A DNA stretch of 64,000 nucleotides from contig NC_064842.1 in NCBI RefSeq assembly GCF_024166365.1, positions 15,533,001 to 15,597,000 of the forward strand, given 5' to 3'. The DNA is from Elephas maximus indicus. Taxonomy: Eukaryota > Chordata > Mammalia > Proboscidea > Elephantidae. The notes under the pieces were generated by a model that was not told where the DNA came from, did not search any database, and saw nothing but the letters and a program-made list of their open reading frames with translations. Of this stretch, positions 39,954-52,151 are shown in pieces. Numbering within the stretch: position 1 is the stretch's first letter; every line of letters begins with the position of its first letter. The translations under genes were made by a program, and so were the position numbers.

Positions 39954-40764
39954 TGTACGTGCAGCAGAGTCTGAGCTTACACAAGGCTGGGTGTATGATA
40001 ACCTCTTGTGTTTGGTTGCACCAGTCTGCGCCCTGTTTTCACCTGAAGGCACCTCGTTGCCCTGGGAGACAGAGCCAGGAGTTGTCCGGGCAGACTGGGC
40101 CTCAGTTCTCCTGACCTCACGTGGTGCACTTGGCCTTTCTTTAGGATCACGCTGTTCTGAGTGGAAGGTTCTTAGAGGCTTGAACTGGATCATATTTTCT
40201 AGGCTGTGGGCACTGCATTCATTCTTCAGTGCAGAAGAAGAGTTCTAACCAAGTCAGGGGAGAGTGCTGTGGAAGGGGTGGTGATAATAAGGGTCATTGC
40301 CCTATTTTCTAATCCCCAGAGCATGATTGATAAGGCAGGGAGGGGGGATTTGCACATTCTGACAAGTAATTGGAAAGGTGGGCTGAGTAAACAAAATACA
40401 TAATAATGAGCACAGAGTCATTTGAGAATCCCTAGGATAAGCTCCTTCCCGCTGGGAGAGATCCTTTTCTCAGAAGCTTCAGCATTTTATCACTCTTGCT
40501 CAGCCTTGCATGGAAAGGAAACAAGCTTTTGCCATTCACTTTGGTGAAAAGCTGCTGGCACGTTTTACCCCCCTTCCTGTGTGTTCATTAGGGGATGTGA
40601 CACTCCAACCACCAAGGGGCTCGACACCTCCTGGAAACACTTTTTGCTTCCTCTGCGATGCAGCTCCAAGCTGTCCTTCGGGCATTTGGCCTGCCTCTTG
40701 GTCTTGGGGCTTTGAGAGGCTCCCAGTGGGAGCTGATGGGTGATTTCTAAAGAGCCTTTTGGGG

Positions 40765-40768
<4 letters not shown>

Positions 40769-40822
<54 letters not shown>
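40769..40822 (+). repeat. (GT)n(GA)n microsatellite
   Basis: About 17 GT units followed by about 10 GA units; probably polymorphic. Confidence 0.93.
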
Positions 40823-41584
40823 TCTCAAAGACATGTCTGTGGTACAAAATCAAATGCAAAGAAGGGTTTATCATAAGAAGCAATAATCTCCCACTCCATC
40901 TTTTCCCTCTCCAAAGAGTACTTCTGATGGTTCACCTCCGAAAACATAAACAGTGTGCTTATGCCTCTTTGATTTCTTAACTCAGACAGTATTGGCTCTC
41001 TGCTCTGAAAAGCAATATTTGGCTCCTTTCTCCATCATTCAGCATTCTACCCGCCTCCCAAATTTTTAATAAATGCATCATTTTTAGTTTTGTTGCTTTT
41101 ACAAATTTAAACAATATACTTACCCCTCAATTTCTTGTTCCCTCAGCTTTAGACAGTGTCTCACCAGATAAAAGAAGACTATGAAATGTCCTCACTCTCT
41201 TCCACCTCCTCCCCGCATCTTAATTTCCTGACCTCTGCCAGCTACATCCTGACTTTCACATTCTAAAGTTTGATAACCTTTACATTCTGTTCAGTCCTTT
41301 GTTTATAAGTTGATTTGAAAAACTAAAAACAAATAAATAATATTTACATTATTTTTTTATCATTATGTTAATATCGTTCACCAAGAGAGATATTACTATT
41401 ATATTTATTTTACTATGAGTCCAAAATAAACCTTGGGTCATCAAAGAAAAGTGTTTCCAGCATCCAAAACAAATGGATTCTCTCTTCTTGTAGTCTGTCA
41501 ATTACTCCTAACGGGACCATGATTTTCTTGTTCAGCATTTCCTTTCTCCTGGAGTTGATAATTACCTTTCTTATTGCTTGTATG
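40823..41584. other. Intergenic, AT-rich
   Basis: No gene recognised; 41300-41410 is AT-rich low-complexity sequence. Confidence 0.45.
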
Positions 41585-41955
41585 CCAATGGTATTTCGAA
41601 TACCAGCAGAGTCAGCCATAGTGGCAGGTTTCAGTGGAACTTCCAGGCTACGACAGGATAGGAAAAAAGGCCTGGTGATCAATTAGACAGTGAAAAACTT
41701 ATGGACCACAGCAGGATATTCTCTGACTTGCTTGCTTTGGACACGTCATCAGGAGGGATCAATCTCTAGAGGAGGACATCGTGTTTGGTGAAGTAGAGGG
41801 CCAGTGAGAGTGAGGGAGACCCTTGGTGAGATGGATTGGCACAGTAGCTTCAACTATGGACTCAAACATGCCAGGATCATGAGGATGACAAAACGTTTTC
41901 ATTCTGTTATACATAAGGTTGCCATGAGTTGGCATCAACTTAACTGCAGCCATCT
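41585..41955 (+). mobile_element. tRNA-Gly-SINE/RTE-tail element
   Basis: Near-parallel copy of 5160-5745 without the insertion (CAGGTTTCAGTGGAACTTCC; CACAGTAGCTTCAACTATGG). Confidence 0.7.
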
Positions 41956-42819
41956 ATCTATTGCTTACTAACAAAAGAATAATACCCTTTCACCATATCT
42001 TCAAGATAATTTCATCTTTCTTCCATCTGTCTATTGCATGGGATCCACTTTTTTTCTAGAGACATCCTCCCTTCCTCCAGAAACCTCTATTCTCCTGCTC
42101 AAACTTGGATAGGATTTTTCTCAAGGTCAACACACCGTTGTCATCTGGGATAATCCTTCATTGCTGTCTTGAGTGGGAATAACTGTTTCCTGGACCCCTT
42201 GTTTTTCTTTTTCTCATGTCCTCCTTCATTTTGCTGGAGTACATCTTTAAGTAACTTTCTCAGAAAGGGAACGTGAATATCTGAAAATATTGCTACTTTT
42301 TCTTATACTTAATTGGCTGGGTATAGAATTCTAGTTTCAAAAATTATTTTCCCTTAAAATTTTTAAGGGATTGCTCCATTGTCTTCCAATGATCCGGGTA
42401 TGCTAATGAGAAATTAGATGCCATTCTAATTATTATTCTTTCCACAGGACCTATTTGCTTTCTCCGAAAAGTTTTTGAATCTTCTCCTTATCTCTGGTAT
42501 TCTGAAACTTAATGAAATTTTGCCTAGAACCAAGTCAAGTCTTTTCTTTCACTCTTCTACCTCAGACACTTAGAAGCCTTTGCTTTTTTTAATGTCAATT
42601 TTTTTAAATTAGCAAGCATAAATAAATTTTCATTGTGAAAGATTTAAATAATACAGACAGAACAAAAGCTTTTTCATCCTAATACCCCTTGGTCTTCCCT
42701 GTCTCCTTGCAAACTCTCCCAAGGTAACTACTCTATCATTTTGTGTACATCCCTCTGTTCACTTTTCCATGAATTAATATGCATGTATTAGTAATAATTC
42801 CATGAATTGATATGCATGT
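41956..42819. other. Intergenic with a probable ancient repeat
   Basis: 42230-42560 (GGGTATAGAATTCTAGTTTC; TGCTCCATTGTCTTCCAATG) looks like an old mammal-wide interspersed repeat that I cannot name confidently. Confidence 0.4.
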
Positions 42820-42958
42820 ACATCCATGGGTGGCACAAATGGTGAAGTGCTGGACTACTAACCAAAAAGTTGGTGGTTCAAATCCACCCAGAGGTGCCTC
42901 GGAAGAAAGGCCTGGCAATCTACTCCTGAAAAACCAGTCACGGAAAGCCCTGTGGAGC
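42820..42958 (+). mobile_element. AfroSINE, cut by the RPL27 retrocopy
   Basis: Intact head (CACAAATGGTGAAGTGCTGG; GGTTCAAATCCACCCAGAGG); the 3' half is absent after CTGTGGAGC. Confidence 0.78.
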
Positions 42959-42961
42959 TTT

Positions 42962-44084
42962 TCTGCTATAGGCCTGGGTGGTTGCTGTCAACATGGGCAA
43001 GTTTGTGAAACCCGGGAAGGTGGTGGTGGTTCTGGCCAGACACTGCTCCGGATGCAAAGCCATCACTGTGAAGAACACTGATGATAGCACCTCATACTGC
43101 CCTTATGGCCATGTTCTGTTGGCTGGAATTTACCGCTATCCTCACAAAGTGACAGCTGCCATGAGCAAGAAGAAAATTGCCAAGAGGTCAAAGATCAAGT
43201 CTTTTGTGAACGTTTATAACAACAATCACCTCATGACCACAAGGTAGTCTGTGGATACCCCCTTGGACAAAACTATTGTCAACAAGGACATCTTCAAAGA
43301 TCCTGCTCTTTTTTTTTTTACTTAAAAGTGATTTATTAAAGCCAAGACATTGCAATGATAGATCACAAAACCTCAGGCTGATGCCCTCAGATCTCAGGGG
43401 AAAATGCAAGTCACAATTCTAGCCCTGAAGGTGGAGAATAAAATTACAATTTTCCTCATTGGATGCCAGAGATGGCATCCCCCCCATCTTACTAAGTAAC
43501 AGCACATGCTGTTACAAAAGTTAACAAAAATTGCACTGAGCCAAAATTCACCTTTTTTTTGTGAAAGTTCACAAATCAAATCAGTCTCTCACACAAAAAC
43601 CCATATACACCTTGCTACACACTCCCAATTACTCTCCCCTTGATGAGACAGCCCTTTCTCTCCCTCCACTCTCTCTTTTCGTGTCCATTTCGCCAGCTTC
43701 TAACCCCCTCTACCCTCTCATCTCCCCTCCAGGCAGGAGACACCAACATAGTCTCAAGTGTCCACCTGATCCAAGAAGCTCACTCCTCGCCAACATCCCT
43801 CGCCAACCCATTGTCCAGTCCAATCCATGTCTGAAGAGTTGGCTTCAGGAATGGTTCCTGTTCTGGTCCAACAGAAGGTCCGGGGGCCATGACCACGGGG
43901 GTCCTTCCAGTCTCAGTCATACCATTAAGTCTGAAGACCCTGCTCTTAAATGCAAGGCTGGAGGGGAAGCCAAGGCCAAGTTTGAGGAGAGGTACAAGGG
44001 GAGGGGAGGGGAGTGGTTTTCCCAGAAGCTGTGGTTTTAGACCTTTTTTGTTTCAATCATTAAAAATACAAAAAAAAAAAAAAA
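42962..44084 (+). pseudogene. RPL27P: RPL27 processed pseudogene, disrupted
   Basis: Intronless copy of ribosomal protein L27 mRNA. The ATG is at 42993, with [17 protein letters not shown], then [24 protein letters not shown] at 43245-43247 replaces a sense codon and stops the frame after 84 residues. A 623-bp element (43311-43933) splits the copy; the L27 C terminus resumes at 43948 (CKAGGEAKAKFEERYKG), ends with TAG at 44038-44040, and is followed by a short 3' UTR and an A-tail at 44071-44084. Several residues differ from functional L27. It inserted into an AfroSINE whose 3' part is missing. Confidence 0.93.
43311..43933 (-). mobile_element. L1 3' end with 3'-transduced flank
   Basis: Inserted in the RPL27 pseudogene and flanked by 14-bp duplications AAGATCCTGCTCTT (43297-43310) and AAGACCCTGCTCTT (43934-43947). 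In minus sense it has an L1 3' UTR (43933-43561, same family as 10446-10845), an A-run (43553-43560), then about 235 bp of unrelated sequence ending in AATAAA and a second A-tail. The L1 part lacks its own AATAAA. Confidence 0.75.
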
Positions 44085-45608
44085 CTAGAGGAAATAGGCA
44101 AATTTCTAGAAACAAACTACATATCTAAACTAGCACTAACTGAGATAGAAAATCTGAACAGACCCATAACAAAAGAAGACATTGAAGAGTCATTTAAAAA
44201 ACTTCCAACAAAATAAAGCTCTGGCCCTGATAGCTTCACTGGAGAATTCTACCAAATTCAGAGAAGAGCTCACACCAGTACTACTCAATCCATTTCAGAG
44301 CATAGAAAAGGAAGGAATACTCCCAAGTTCTATGAAGGCAGTATAGCTCTGATACTTAAATAAGGCAAAGACACCACAAAAAAAGAAAATTACAGACCAT
44401 ATCTCTCATGAATATAGATGCAAAAATTCTCCACAAAATTGTAGCCAATAGAATTCAGTATCATACAAAAAAAAAGAACACACACACACACACCTCAGCA
44501 GACTGGAATCATACCAGGTATGCAAGGATAGTTCAACATTAGAAAATCAATCAATGTAATCCACCACATAAATAGAACAAAAGAAAAGAACCAACACGGT
44601 CATCTCAATTGACACAGAAAAGGCGTTTGACACAGTCCAACACCCATTCCTGATAAAAACTCTAATAAAATAGGAATAGAAGAGAAATTCCTCAACATCT
44701 GGGGTCTTAAAAGCTTGCGAGTGGCCACCTAAGATGCATCTATTGGTCCCATGCCATCCGGAGCAAAGCAGAATGAAAAAAAACAAGGCACAAGGAAAAT
44801 ATTAGTCCAAAGGACTAATGGACCATATGAACCACAGCCTCCATCAGCCTGAGCCCAGAGGAACTAGATAGTGCCCGGCTACCACCACCAACCACTCTGA
44901 CAGGGCTCACAATAGAGGGTCCTGGACAGATTGAGAGGAAAATGCAGGAACTAAATTCAAATTCACAAAAAAAAGACCAGACTTACTGGTCTGACAGAAA
45001 CTGGGGAAACCTCCGAGACTATGACCCCTGACACCCTGCTTACTCAGAACTGAAGCCACTCCGGAAGTCCACCGTTCAGCCAAAGATTAGACAGGTCTAC
45101 ATAATCACCTGTTGCTTTGGAGAAACTAGGGCTATGGGTCCCTGCTATCAAAACTTGTGCTTGGACAACACACAATATTGGGGAAATCAGCAGTACAACC
45201 TCACCAAGACAAAGTCACAGAAACTTCCTGGACACATCCAAACACCTTGCGGGACCGAGTTGCTGGGGCTGAGGGCTGGGGACCGTAGTCTCAGGGATAT
45301 CTAGGTCAATTGGCATAATATAGTTCATAAAGAAAATGTTCTACGACTAACACGTGAAGAATCTTCTTCAGTCAAGCATACAAGACCAAGTGGGCAACAC
45401 TTGCTCAAAAGCAAAGACAAGAAGCCAGGAAGGGACAGGAAAGCTGGATGAATGGAAACAGGGAACCCAGGGTGGAAAGGGGGAGCATGCTGTCACATTG
45501 CGGGGATTGCAACCAATGTCACAAAACAAATTGTGTATAAATTTTTGAATGAGAAACTAATTTGCATTGTAAACTTTCACCTAAAGCACAATAAGATAAA
45601 AAATTTTA
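44085..45608 (+). mobile_element. L1, truncated and internally deleted
   Basis: Starts with decayed ORF2-like sequence (44085-44690), jumps to the 3' UTR (44700 on) and ends in CACAATAAG plus an A-rich tail. It abuts the RPL27 A-tail in the same orientation. Confidence 0.8.
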
Positions 45609-45627
45609 AAAATGTGTGCTTGGGCAA

Positions 45628-46127
45628 TGTCTTAGTCATCTAGTGCTGCTATAACAGAAATACCACAAATCGATGGCTTTAACAAAGAGAAGTTTATTTT
45701 CTCACAGTAAAGTAAGCTAAAAGTCCAAATTCAGGGTGTCAGCTCCAGAGGAAGGCTTTCTCTCTCTGTCAGCCTTCTCATCAGCCTGCCTCCGGACTAG
45801 GAGCTTCGCAGTGCAGGGACCCCGGGTCTGAAAGATGCGCTCTGCTCCCAGCACTGCTTTCTTGGTAGTGTGAGGTCCCCAACTCTCTGTTTACTTTCCT
45901 TTGCTTTTAACTCTTGAGAGAGAAAAGGTGGTGCAGGACACACCCCAGGGAAACTCCTTTTATATTGGATCAGGGATATGACCTGGTAAGGGTGTTACAA
46001 TCCCACCCTAATCATCTTTAATATAAAATTACAATCACAAAATGGAGGACAACCACACAATGCTGGGAATCATGGCCTAACCAAGTTAATACACACATTT
46101 TGGGGGGACATAATTCAATCCATGACA
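45628..46127 (-). mobile_element. MaLR/MLT1-like solo LTR
   Basis: Reverse copy of the 15545-16198 family, 500 bp. Perfect 5-bp duplication GGCAA (45623-45627 and 46128-46132). Confidence 0.8.
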
Positions 46128-46849
46128 GGCAAAGACCTGAGGTCACTGTCCCCATTATGAACATTAAGTCAATGCGCTTCCTGTACCTGGGTATGTGCCT
46201 CAGTTCCACCAGGAGGACCACAAGGGCACTGTGAGTACAGATATCCATGGGCATCACCCAGGGCCCTTCTCTGTTGGCAGGCTTCTCCAGGGACATTGGC
46301 CAAAGAACTGTGTAGCCTCATGTCTTTCTAAGTAATAGATAGGCCCGTCTGATCCCAGAGCACGGTGTCTGCAGTGTACAAACCTCCCCCAATCCTCCGC
46401 CCAATTGAGGGGCTGAGCCATGGGGCCCAACGCTTTGCCAAGAAGCCCGCAGAGCCCTCGCCAGAAGGAAGGCTGCAGCTGAAGTGGATGGGAGGACATC
46501 TGCAAGGCAGTTGGGGACCATCCTGAGGCCACAAGGATGGTGGCTCTCACCAGAGTTGGTGGCTGTCACTGGAGTGGCTCACTTTTTACAAATTTATATG
46601 TAGCATCCATACAGTAATCTTAGGCAGGTGGCTCTGGTTCTTTCCTCAGGGGAGGACCCTGAGGCAAAGGCCATGAGGTTGGTCTCACACTCTGAGGAAG
46701 AACAGCAGGACTCAGACTTCTGTGGGTTCCCCTAGAAGGCCAGCTTCTGCAGTTGAAGCTCCCAAAGAGGTTGACACCCCCAAATTGATTCTAAACCAAG
46801 AGTCCCTCCAAGCTGCATCTGCTCAAGGAGAGAATGGGATATTCCATCT
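46128..46849. other. Unique intergenic sequence
   Basis: No gene recognised; the minus-strand ORF at 46254-46550 has no recognisable motif. Confidence 0.45.
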
Positions 46850-47092
46850 GGCTTATTGTTGTCAGTTACCATTGAGTCAATTCTGCCTCAGGCAACCTCA
46901 TGTATGCAGAATAGAACTTCTTCACAGGGTTTTCCAGGCTGTGACCTTTAGGAAGCAGATCACCAAGCCTGTTTTCCAAGACATCTCTGTGATCTCTAAA
47001 AAAAAAAAAAAAAAGTGATCTCTAGGTGGGTTCAAATTGCCAATCTTTTGGCCAGTAGTTGAGCACTTAACTGTTGGCACCACCCAGGCACC
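46850..47092 (-). mobile_element. AfroSINE
   Basis: TTGTCAGTTACCATTGAGTC ... CACCACCCAGGCACC, with an internal A-run near 47000. Confidence 0.72.
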
Positions 47093-47904
47093 ATCTGGCC
47101 CAGGGGGTAAATAGAGGAATCCAAGTGCTATATATGCAAACATGAAGATACAGTGGCACTCACCCAGCAAGAGAGACTGGCCTAGTTCTAGGCCCCGCCC
47201 AATGCCTTGGGCCCACATGTTGGCCATCTCTGCCCTGCCTCCCCACATCCCAGTTAGTCCCATATACCCAGTGGAGGTTTGTACTCTGGGGAACCCCAAT
47301 CAGTGCCCCCAATTTTTGAATCTCAAGGGTTCCCGGCATGCCAAATTGGTTCCAGGCCCAATAAAGTTCAGATGTGCCTTCGGGAACAAGACTGATGGCC
47401 AGTAGGGCCAGCTGGTTAAGAAAACTGTGAGCACAGGGGAGCAGCAGGCCTGGGGACCTCAACTGCTCGGGTCACGCTAGGCACCCCAGCACTGGGGGCC
47501 AGGCCCTTGAGGAGGAAAGACACTAGGGCAGGGCCAGGGCAGGGGCTAAAACTCAGGGAGGGGCAGTTCACAGTCAGAGGAGTGTGGCCAGGGAAAGAGA
47601 AGGGGAAAGGGCCTGGAGAGCTTTCTCAGAGAATGTACAGCTAGAGCTGGGGGTGGAGCCCAAGGGTAAACAATCTCCTAATCCCAGTGGACCGGCTACT
47701 TCTGGGCTGCCAGTTTATCTCACTCTCGGTTCATTCATTCAATCAACATTTAGTGAGAACCTATCAATCACCAGTCACCTTAGAGCTGGGGAAACAAAGA
47801 CTGGGCCCCACCCTTAAGGAGCTCACTGTTTAGTAAAACTACAAGGGCTGATAAACGTGGGTGGGCAAAGGCAATGAAATGCTAATTAGGATTCTTTTTA
47901 GCTC
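47093..47904. other. Intergenic sequence
   Basis: Nothing recognised apart from a weak ancient-repeat match near 47720-47830 (CATTCAATCAACATTTAGTG). Confidence 0.45.
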
Positions 47905-48190
47905 CCATTGTTAGCTGCCCTCGAGTCACCTCCTACTCCTGGTAACCCGGCGCAATGGAATCAGACTGCTGTGATCCGCAGGGTTTTCACTGGCTGATTT
48001 TCAGAAGTAGATCATCAGGTCTTTCTTCCTAGTATGTCTTAGCCTGGAACCTTAAGTGAAACTGTTCGACACACCAGCCTCCACTGTCAGACGGGTGGAG
48101 GCTGTGCGTGAGGTCCATCGGTTGGAAATCGAACTCAGGTCTGCCACGTGGAAGGTGAGAATTCTACCACTAAACTGCCACTGCCCACCA
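47905..48190 (-). mobile_element. tRNA-Gly-derived SINE
   Basis: Reverse copy with a clear head: GAAATCGAACTCAGGTCTGC and GTGAGAATTCTACCACTAAA are the B and A box regions. Confidence 0.75.
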
Positions 48191-48214
48191 TTGTGACACT
48201 GCTCAACTGACTAT

Positions 48215-48440
48215 AAAACCAGCACCAAACCCACCGCCGTCAAGTCGGTTCCGACTCATAGTGACCCCACAGGACAGAGTAGAACTGCCCCATAGAATTT
48301 CCAAGGAGCATCTAGTGGACTCAAACTGCCATCCTTTTGGTTAGCAGCTGTAGCACTTAACCAGTACTCCACCAGGGTGTCCTCAACTACCTATTAAAAA
48401 AAAAACTATTGCCGTCGAGTCAATTTCGACTCTGGACCCC
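48215..48440 (-). mobile_element. AfroSINE plus a short second fragment
   Basis: Canonical reverse copy to 48381, then a 3'-end fragment (TTGCCGTCGAGTCAATTTCG) at 48395-48440. Confidence 0.8.
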
Positions 48441-48879
48441 GTAAAACCGAGGGACCCTGTAGGCCCTAGTTAATGTGACCAAGTTTGGCAACAGTGTCAA
48501 TCACCCGGTGCTCAGTGCATTTAAATAAGATGGAACCTGAAAGAAATAAAGTGGTGAGTTAGGAAGTGTGTGACTGACTGAGACCCAAGTCAGGGGTGCT
48601 AGCTTCTTCTCACGGCAGAGACCCCTCTAGCCTTCACTGTCCCCAGCTTCTGGGTGGCCCCAGTGCCTGTGCTTGGGTAATGCTGCATGCTGGTCAAGCC
48701 CAAAAGGTGTAGAGAGGCACCGCCCAGGCTGGAGCCCAGTTCAGGGCTCCACCAGTCAGCTGACGCTGGCCTCCTCCCTGCGCCTTAGTTTTCTCGTCTA
48801 TAGAGTGAAGATGATGATAATAGAGCCTTCTTTGCGGGGTTGTTTAAATCAGTATTTATTAAGCTCTTAGCTCCCAGAA

Positions 48880-49103
48880 AGAAGCCCTGGTGGCACAGTG
48901 GCTAAAAACGCTCGGCTGCTAACCAAAACGTTGGTGGTTCAAACTCACCAGCCGCTCGCTCCACGGGAGAAAAATGTGGCAGTCTGCTTCCGTAAAGCTT
49001 TACAGCCTTGGAAACCCAATGGGGCAGTTCTACCCTGTCCTATAGGGTCGCCGTGAGTCAGAATTGACTCAAAGGCAGTGACTTTGGTTTTGCTTGTTTG
49101 TTT
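48880..49103 (+). mobile_element. AfroSINE
   Basis: AAGCCCTGGTGGCACAGTGG ... GTGACTTTGGTTTTGCTTG. Confidence 0.83.
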
Positions 49104-49139
49104 TTTAGTTCCCAGAAAATAATAAACACTATATACCAA

Positions 49140-49573
49140 CAAAACAAAAACCAGTAGCCACCTAGTCGATTCTGACTCATGGTGACCCCATGTGACAGAG
49201 TAGAGCTGCCCCATAGGGTTTCCTAGGCTGTAATATTTATGGAAGGATGCCTGGTGGTGCAGTGGTTAAACACTCGACAGCTACCCAAGAAACTGGCAGT
49301 TCAAATCACCAGCAGCTCCGCAGGAGAAAGGTTTGGCAGTCGGCTTCCATAAAGATCACAGCTTCAGAAACCCTGTGGGGCAGCTCTACTCTGTCCTATG
49401 TGGTGGCTGTGAGTCGGAATCAACTCCAAGGCAACGGGTTTGGTTTTTTTGGTTCGGTCTTTATGAAAGCAGATTGCCAGGTCTTTTTCCCTCAGAGCTA
49501 TTGGATGGGTTCAAACCACCAATCTTTCAGTTAGCAGCTGAGCCCTTAAACATTGCTCAACCAGGGCTACTTC
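49140..49573 (-). mobile_element. AfroSINE split by a nested AfroSINE
   Basis: Outer reverse copy occupying 49140-49245 and 49460-49573. Confidence 0.82.
49246..49459 (+). mobile_element. Nested AfroSINE
   Basis: Target duplication TTTATGGAAG (49236-49245) / TTTATGAAAG (49460-49469). Confidence 0.85.
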
Positions 49574-49627
49574 TAGCATTCTCAAAAACATCTCGCAGAC
49601 TAAAGTTGCCGAGTACTGTCCAAGAAT

Positions 49628-49832
49628 TGTTGCTGTTAGTTGCTGTCCAGTCGATTCTCACTCATGGTGGCTCTATGTGTTCAGAGTAGGACTGTTTCAT
49701 AGGGTTTTCAAGGCTATGGCTTTTTGGAAGCAGGCCGCCAGCCCTGTCTACCGAGGCACCTCTGGATGGGTTCGAACTGCCAAACTTTCAGGTAGTAGTA
49801 CAGCACTTAACCACTTGTGCCCCCAGGGACTA
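49628..49832 (-). mobile_element. AfroSINE variant
   Basis: GTTGCTGTTAGTTGCTGTCC ... TTGTGCCCCCAGGGACTAC. Confidence 0.76.
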
Positions 49833-50454
49833 CTGTCCAGGGGTCGGGGATTGCTATTGATAGGAATTGTGTGAGGCCTCTTGAGGTCCCTATTCAGCCC
49901 TGGAGTGCGATGTGGAAGGAGCAAAGGAGAGGTAGGGGAGGAAAGGGGGAAACACGCAGAGGCTGGGTGCGGTCCAGAGGACTCCCACACCCCTGTGACC
50001 AGGCTCTGGGCAGTGCCCTTCTGGGCCCACAAATGTAGGGAGAGTAGGAGTGCACCTTCAGCTGACCCTGAGCCTGGGCAGCCAGCTGGGGGCACTGCAG
50101 TCACAGGGTCCCAAGGCTAACCCCTTACATGGGCAGCACTTTCAGTATGCATTTGTTCACTGGTCATCTTCTCTCCTCCAAAAACCCAGTGGGAGCACAG
50201 AGTCCTCTGCAGGCGAAGAAACCGAGGCCAGAGAGAGCATAGGACTTGCCCAGGGTCATGCGCAGGCCAATGGTGAACACCCCCTCTTCTGACCTCAGAT
50301 CAACCAGGGCAGGACTCAGGCCATGACCATGAGCTGCCTGCGCCCAGAAGAAAAGGAGGTGTTAGAACAAGAATTTATCAAATCATTTAAAAAACATTGT
50401 TTTATAAAATGTATTGCTTTTTCTACTCTTTCTATTGCTCATGTAGAAAATTTT
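49833..50454. other. Unique intergenic sequence
   Basis: No gene or repeat identified. Confidence 0.45.
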
Positions 50455-51865
50455 TAAATGGCAGATAACTATTCAGAAGGAGTCGGTTGGCCAGGTAGCT
50501 GTCTTCCAAATTTCTGGGCAACCAACTGGAAAAGATCCATATTTATGCCTATTCCCAAGAAAGGTGATCCAACCGAATGTGGAAATTATCGAACAATATC
50601 ATTAATATCACATGCAAGCAAAATTTGGCTGAAGATCATTCAAAAGTGGCTGCAGCAGTATATCAACAGGGAACTGCCAGAAATTCAAGCTGGATTTAGA
50701 AGAGGATGTGGAACCAGGGATATCATTGCTGCTGTCAGATGGATCCTGGCTGAAAGCAGAGAATACCAGAAGGATGTTTACCTGTGTTTTATTGACTATG
50801 CAAAGGCATTTGACTGTGTGGATCATGACAAATTATGGATAACATTGCAGAGAATGGGAATTCCAGAACACTTAATTGTGCTCATGAGGAATCTGTACAT
50901 GGATTAGGAGGCAGTTGTTTGAACAGAACAATGGGATACTGCATGGCTTAAAGTCAGAAAAAGTGTGTGTCAGGGTTGTATCCTTTCATCATACCTATTC
51001 TATCTGTGTGCCGAGCAAATAATCTGAGAAGCTGGACTATATGAAGAAGAACAGGGCATCAGGATAGGAGGAAGACTCATTAACAATCTGTGTTATGCAG
51101 ATGGCACAACCTTGTTTACTGAAAGTGATGAAGACTAAAGACTACAGCCTTCAGTATGGATTACAGTTTGACATAAAGAAACAAAAATCCTCACAACTGG
51201 ACCAGTAAGCAACATCATGATTAACAAAGAAAAGATTGAAGCTGTCAAGGATTTCATTTTACTTGGATCCACAATCAACACCCATGGAAGCAGCAGTCAA
51301 GAAATCAGAAGATGTATTGCATTGGGCAAATCTGCAGCAAAAGACATCTTTGACGTGTTCAAAAACAAAGATGTAACCTTGAAGACTAAGGTGTGCCTGA
51401 CTCAAGGCATGGTGTTTTCAGTTGCCCCATATGCTTGCAAAAGCTGGACAATGAATAAGGAAAACTGAAGAATAACTGACACCTTTGAATTGTGGTGTTG
51501 GCGAAGAATATCGAATACACCATGGACTGCCAAAACAACGAACAAATCTGTCTTGGAAGAAGTACAACCAGAATGCTCCTTAGAAGCAAGGATGGTGAGA
51601 CTATGTCTCACATACTTTGGACATGTTATCAAGAGGGATCAGTCCCCAGAGAAGGATATCATGCTTGGTAAAGTAGAGGGTCACCGAAAAAGAGGAAGAC
51701 CCTCAACGAGATGGATTGACACGGTATCTGCAACAATGGGCTCAAGCACAGCAACGATTGTGAGGATGGCCCAGGATCAGGCAGTGCTTCGTTTTGCTGT
51801 GCAGAGGGTCACTATGAGTTGGAAGTGGCTCGACAGAGCCTAACAACAACAACATTCAGAAGAAA
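50455..51865 (+). mobile_element. RTE-clade LINE, 3' part with reverse transcriptase
   Basis: Broken ORF with RT motifs NYRTISLISHASK, QAGFRRGCGTRD and IDYAKAFDCVDHDKLW; then after a stop, GCATLFADG-type catalytic box altered to CYADGTTLF; then the C-terminal RRCIALGK...GHVIKRDQSPEKDIMLGK region and a 3' end similar to the AfroSINE tail. Stops and frameshifts make it non-functional. Confidence 0.88.
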
Positions 51866-51949
51866 ATTAAAATTATCTATAAGCACACCAACCAGGCACA
51901 ACCTCTGTTACATATATTGATATATTTTTATCCATGCTATTCAAAATTA

Positions 51950-52151
51950 GGAGTTTCTGGGTGGTGCAGTTAACGTGCTCAATGTAATTTTCTGTGAATC
52001 AATATGCATGTATATATACACAATGACATCCCTAGGTGGTGCAAATGTTTAAATGCTCAGCTACTAACATAAGGAAAGGTTGGTAGTTCAAATCCACCCA
52101 AAGACACCTTGGAACAAAGGCTTGATTTTCCACTCTGAAAAATCAGCCATT
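51950..52151 (+). mobile_element. AfroSINE 5' part
   Basis: GACATCCCTAGGTGGTGCAA onward, preceded by a short second SINE head (TTCTGGGTGGTGCAGTTAAC). The 3' part of the main copy resumes at 52883 after an L1. Confidence 0.72.

Noticed and set aside
42978-43247. Possible functional RPL27 gene
   Set aside because: Intronless, premature stop after 84 codons, split by an insertion, with an A-tail.
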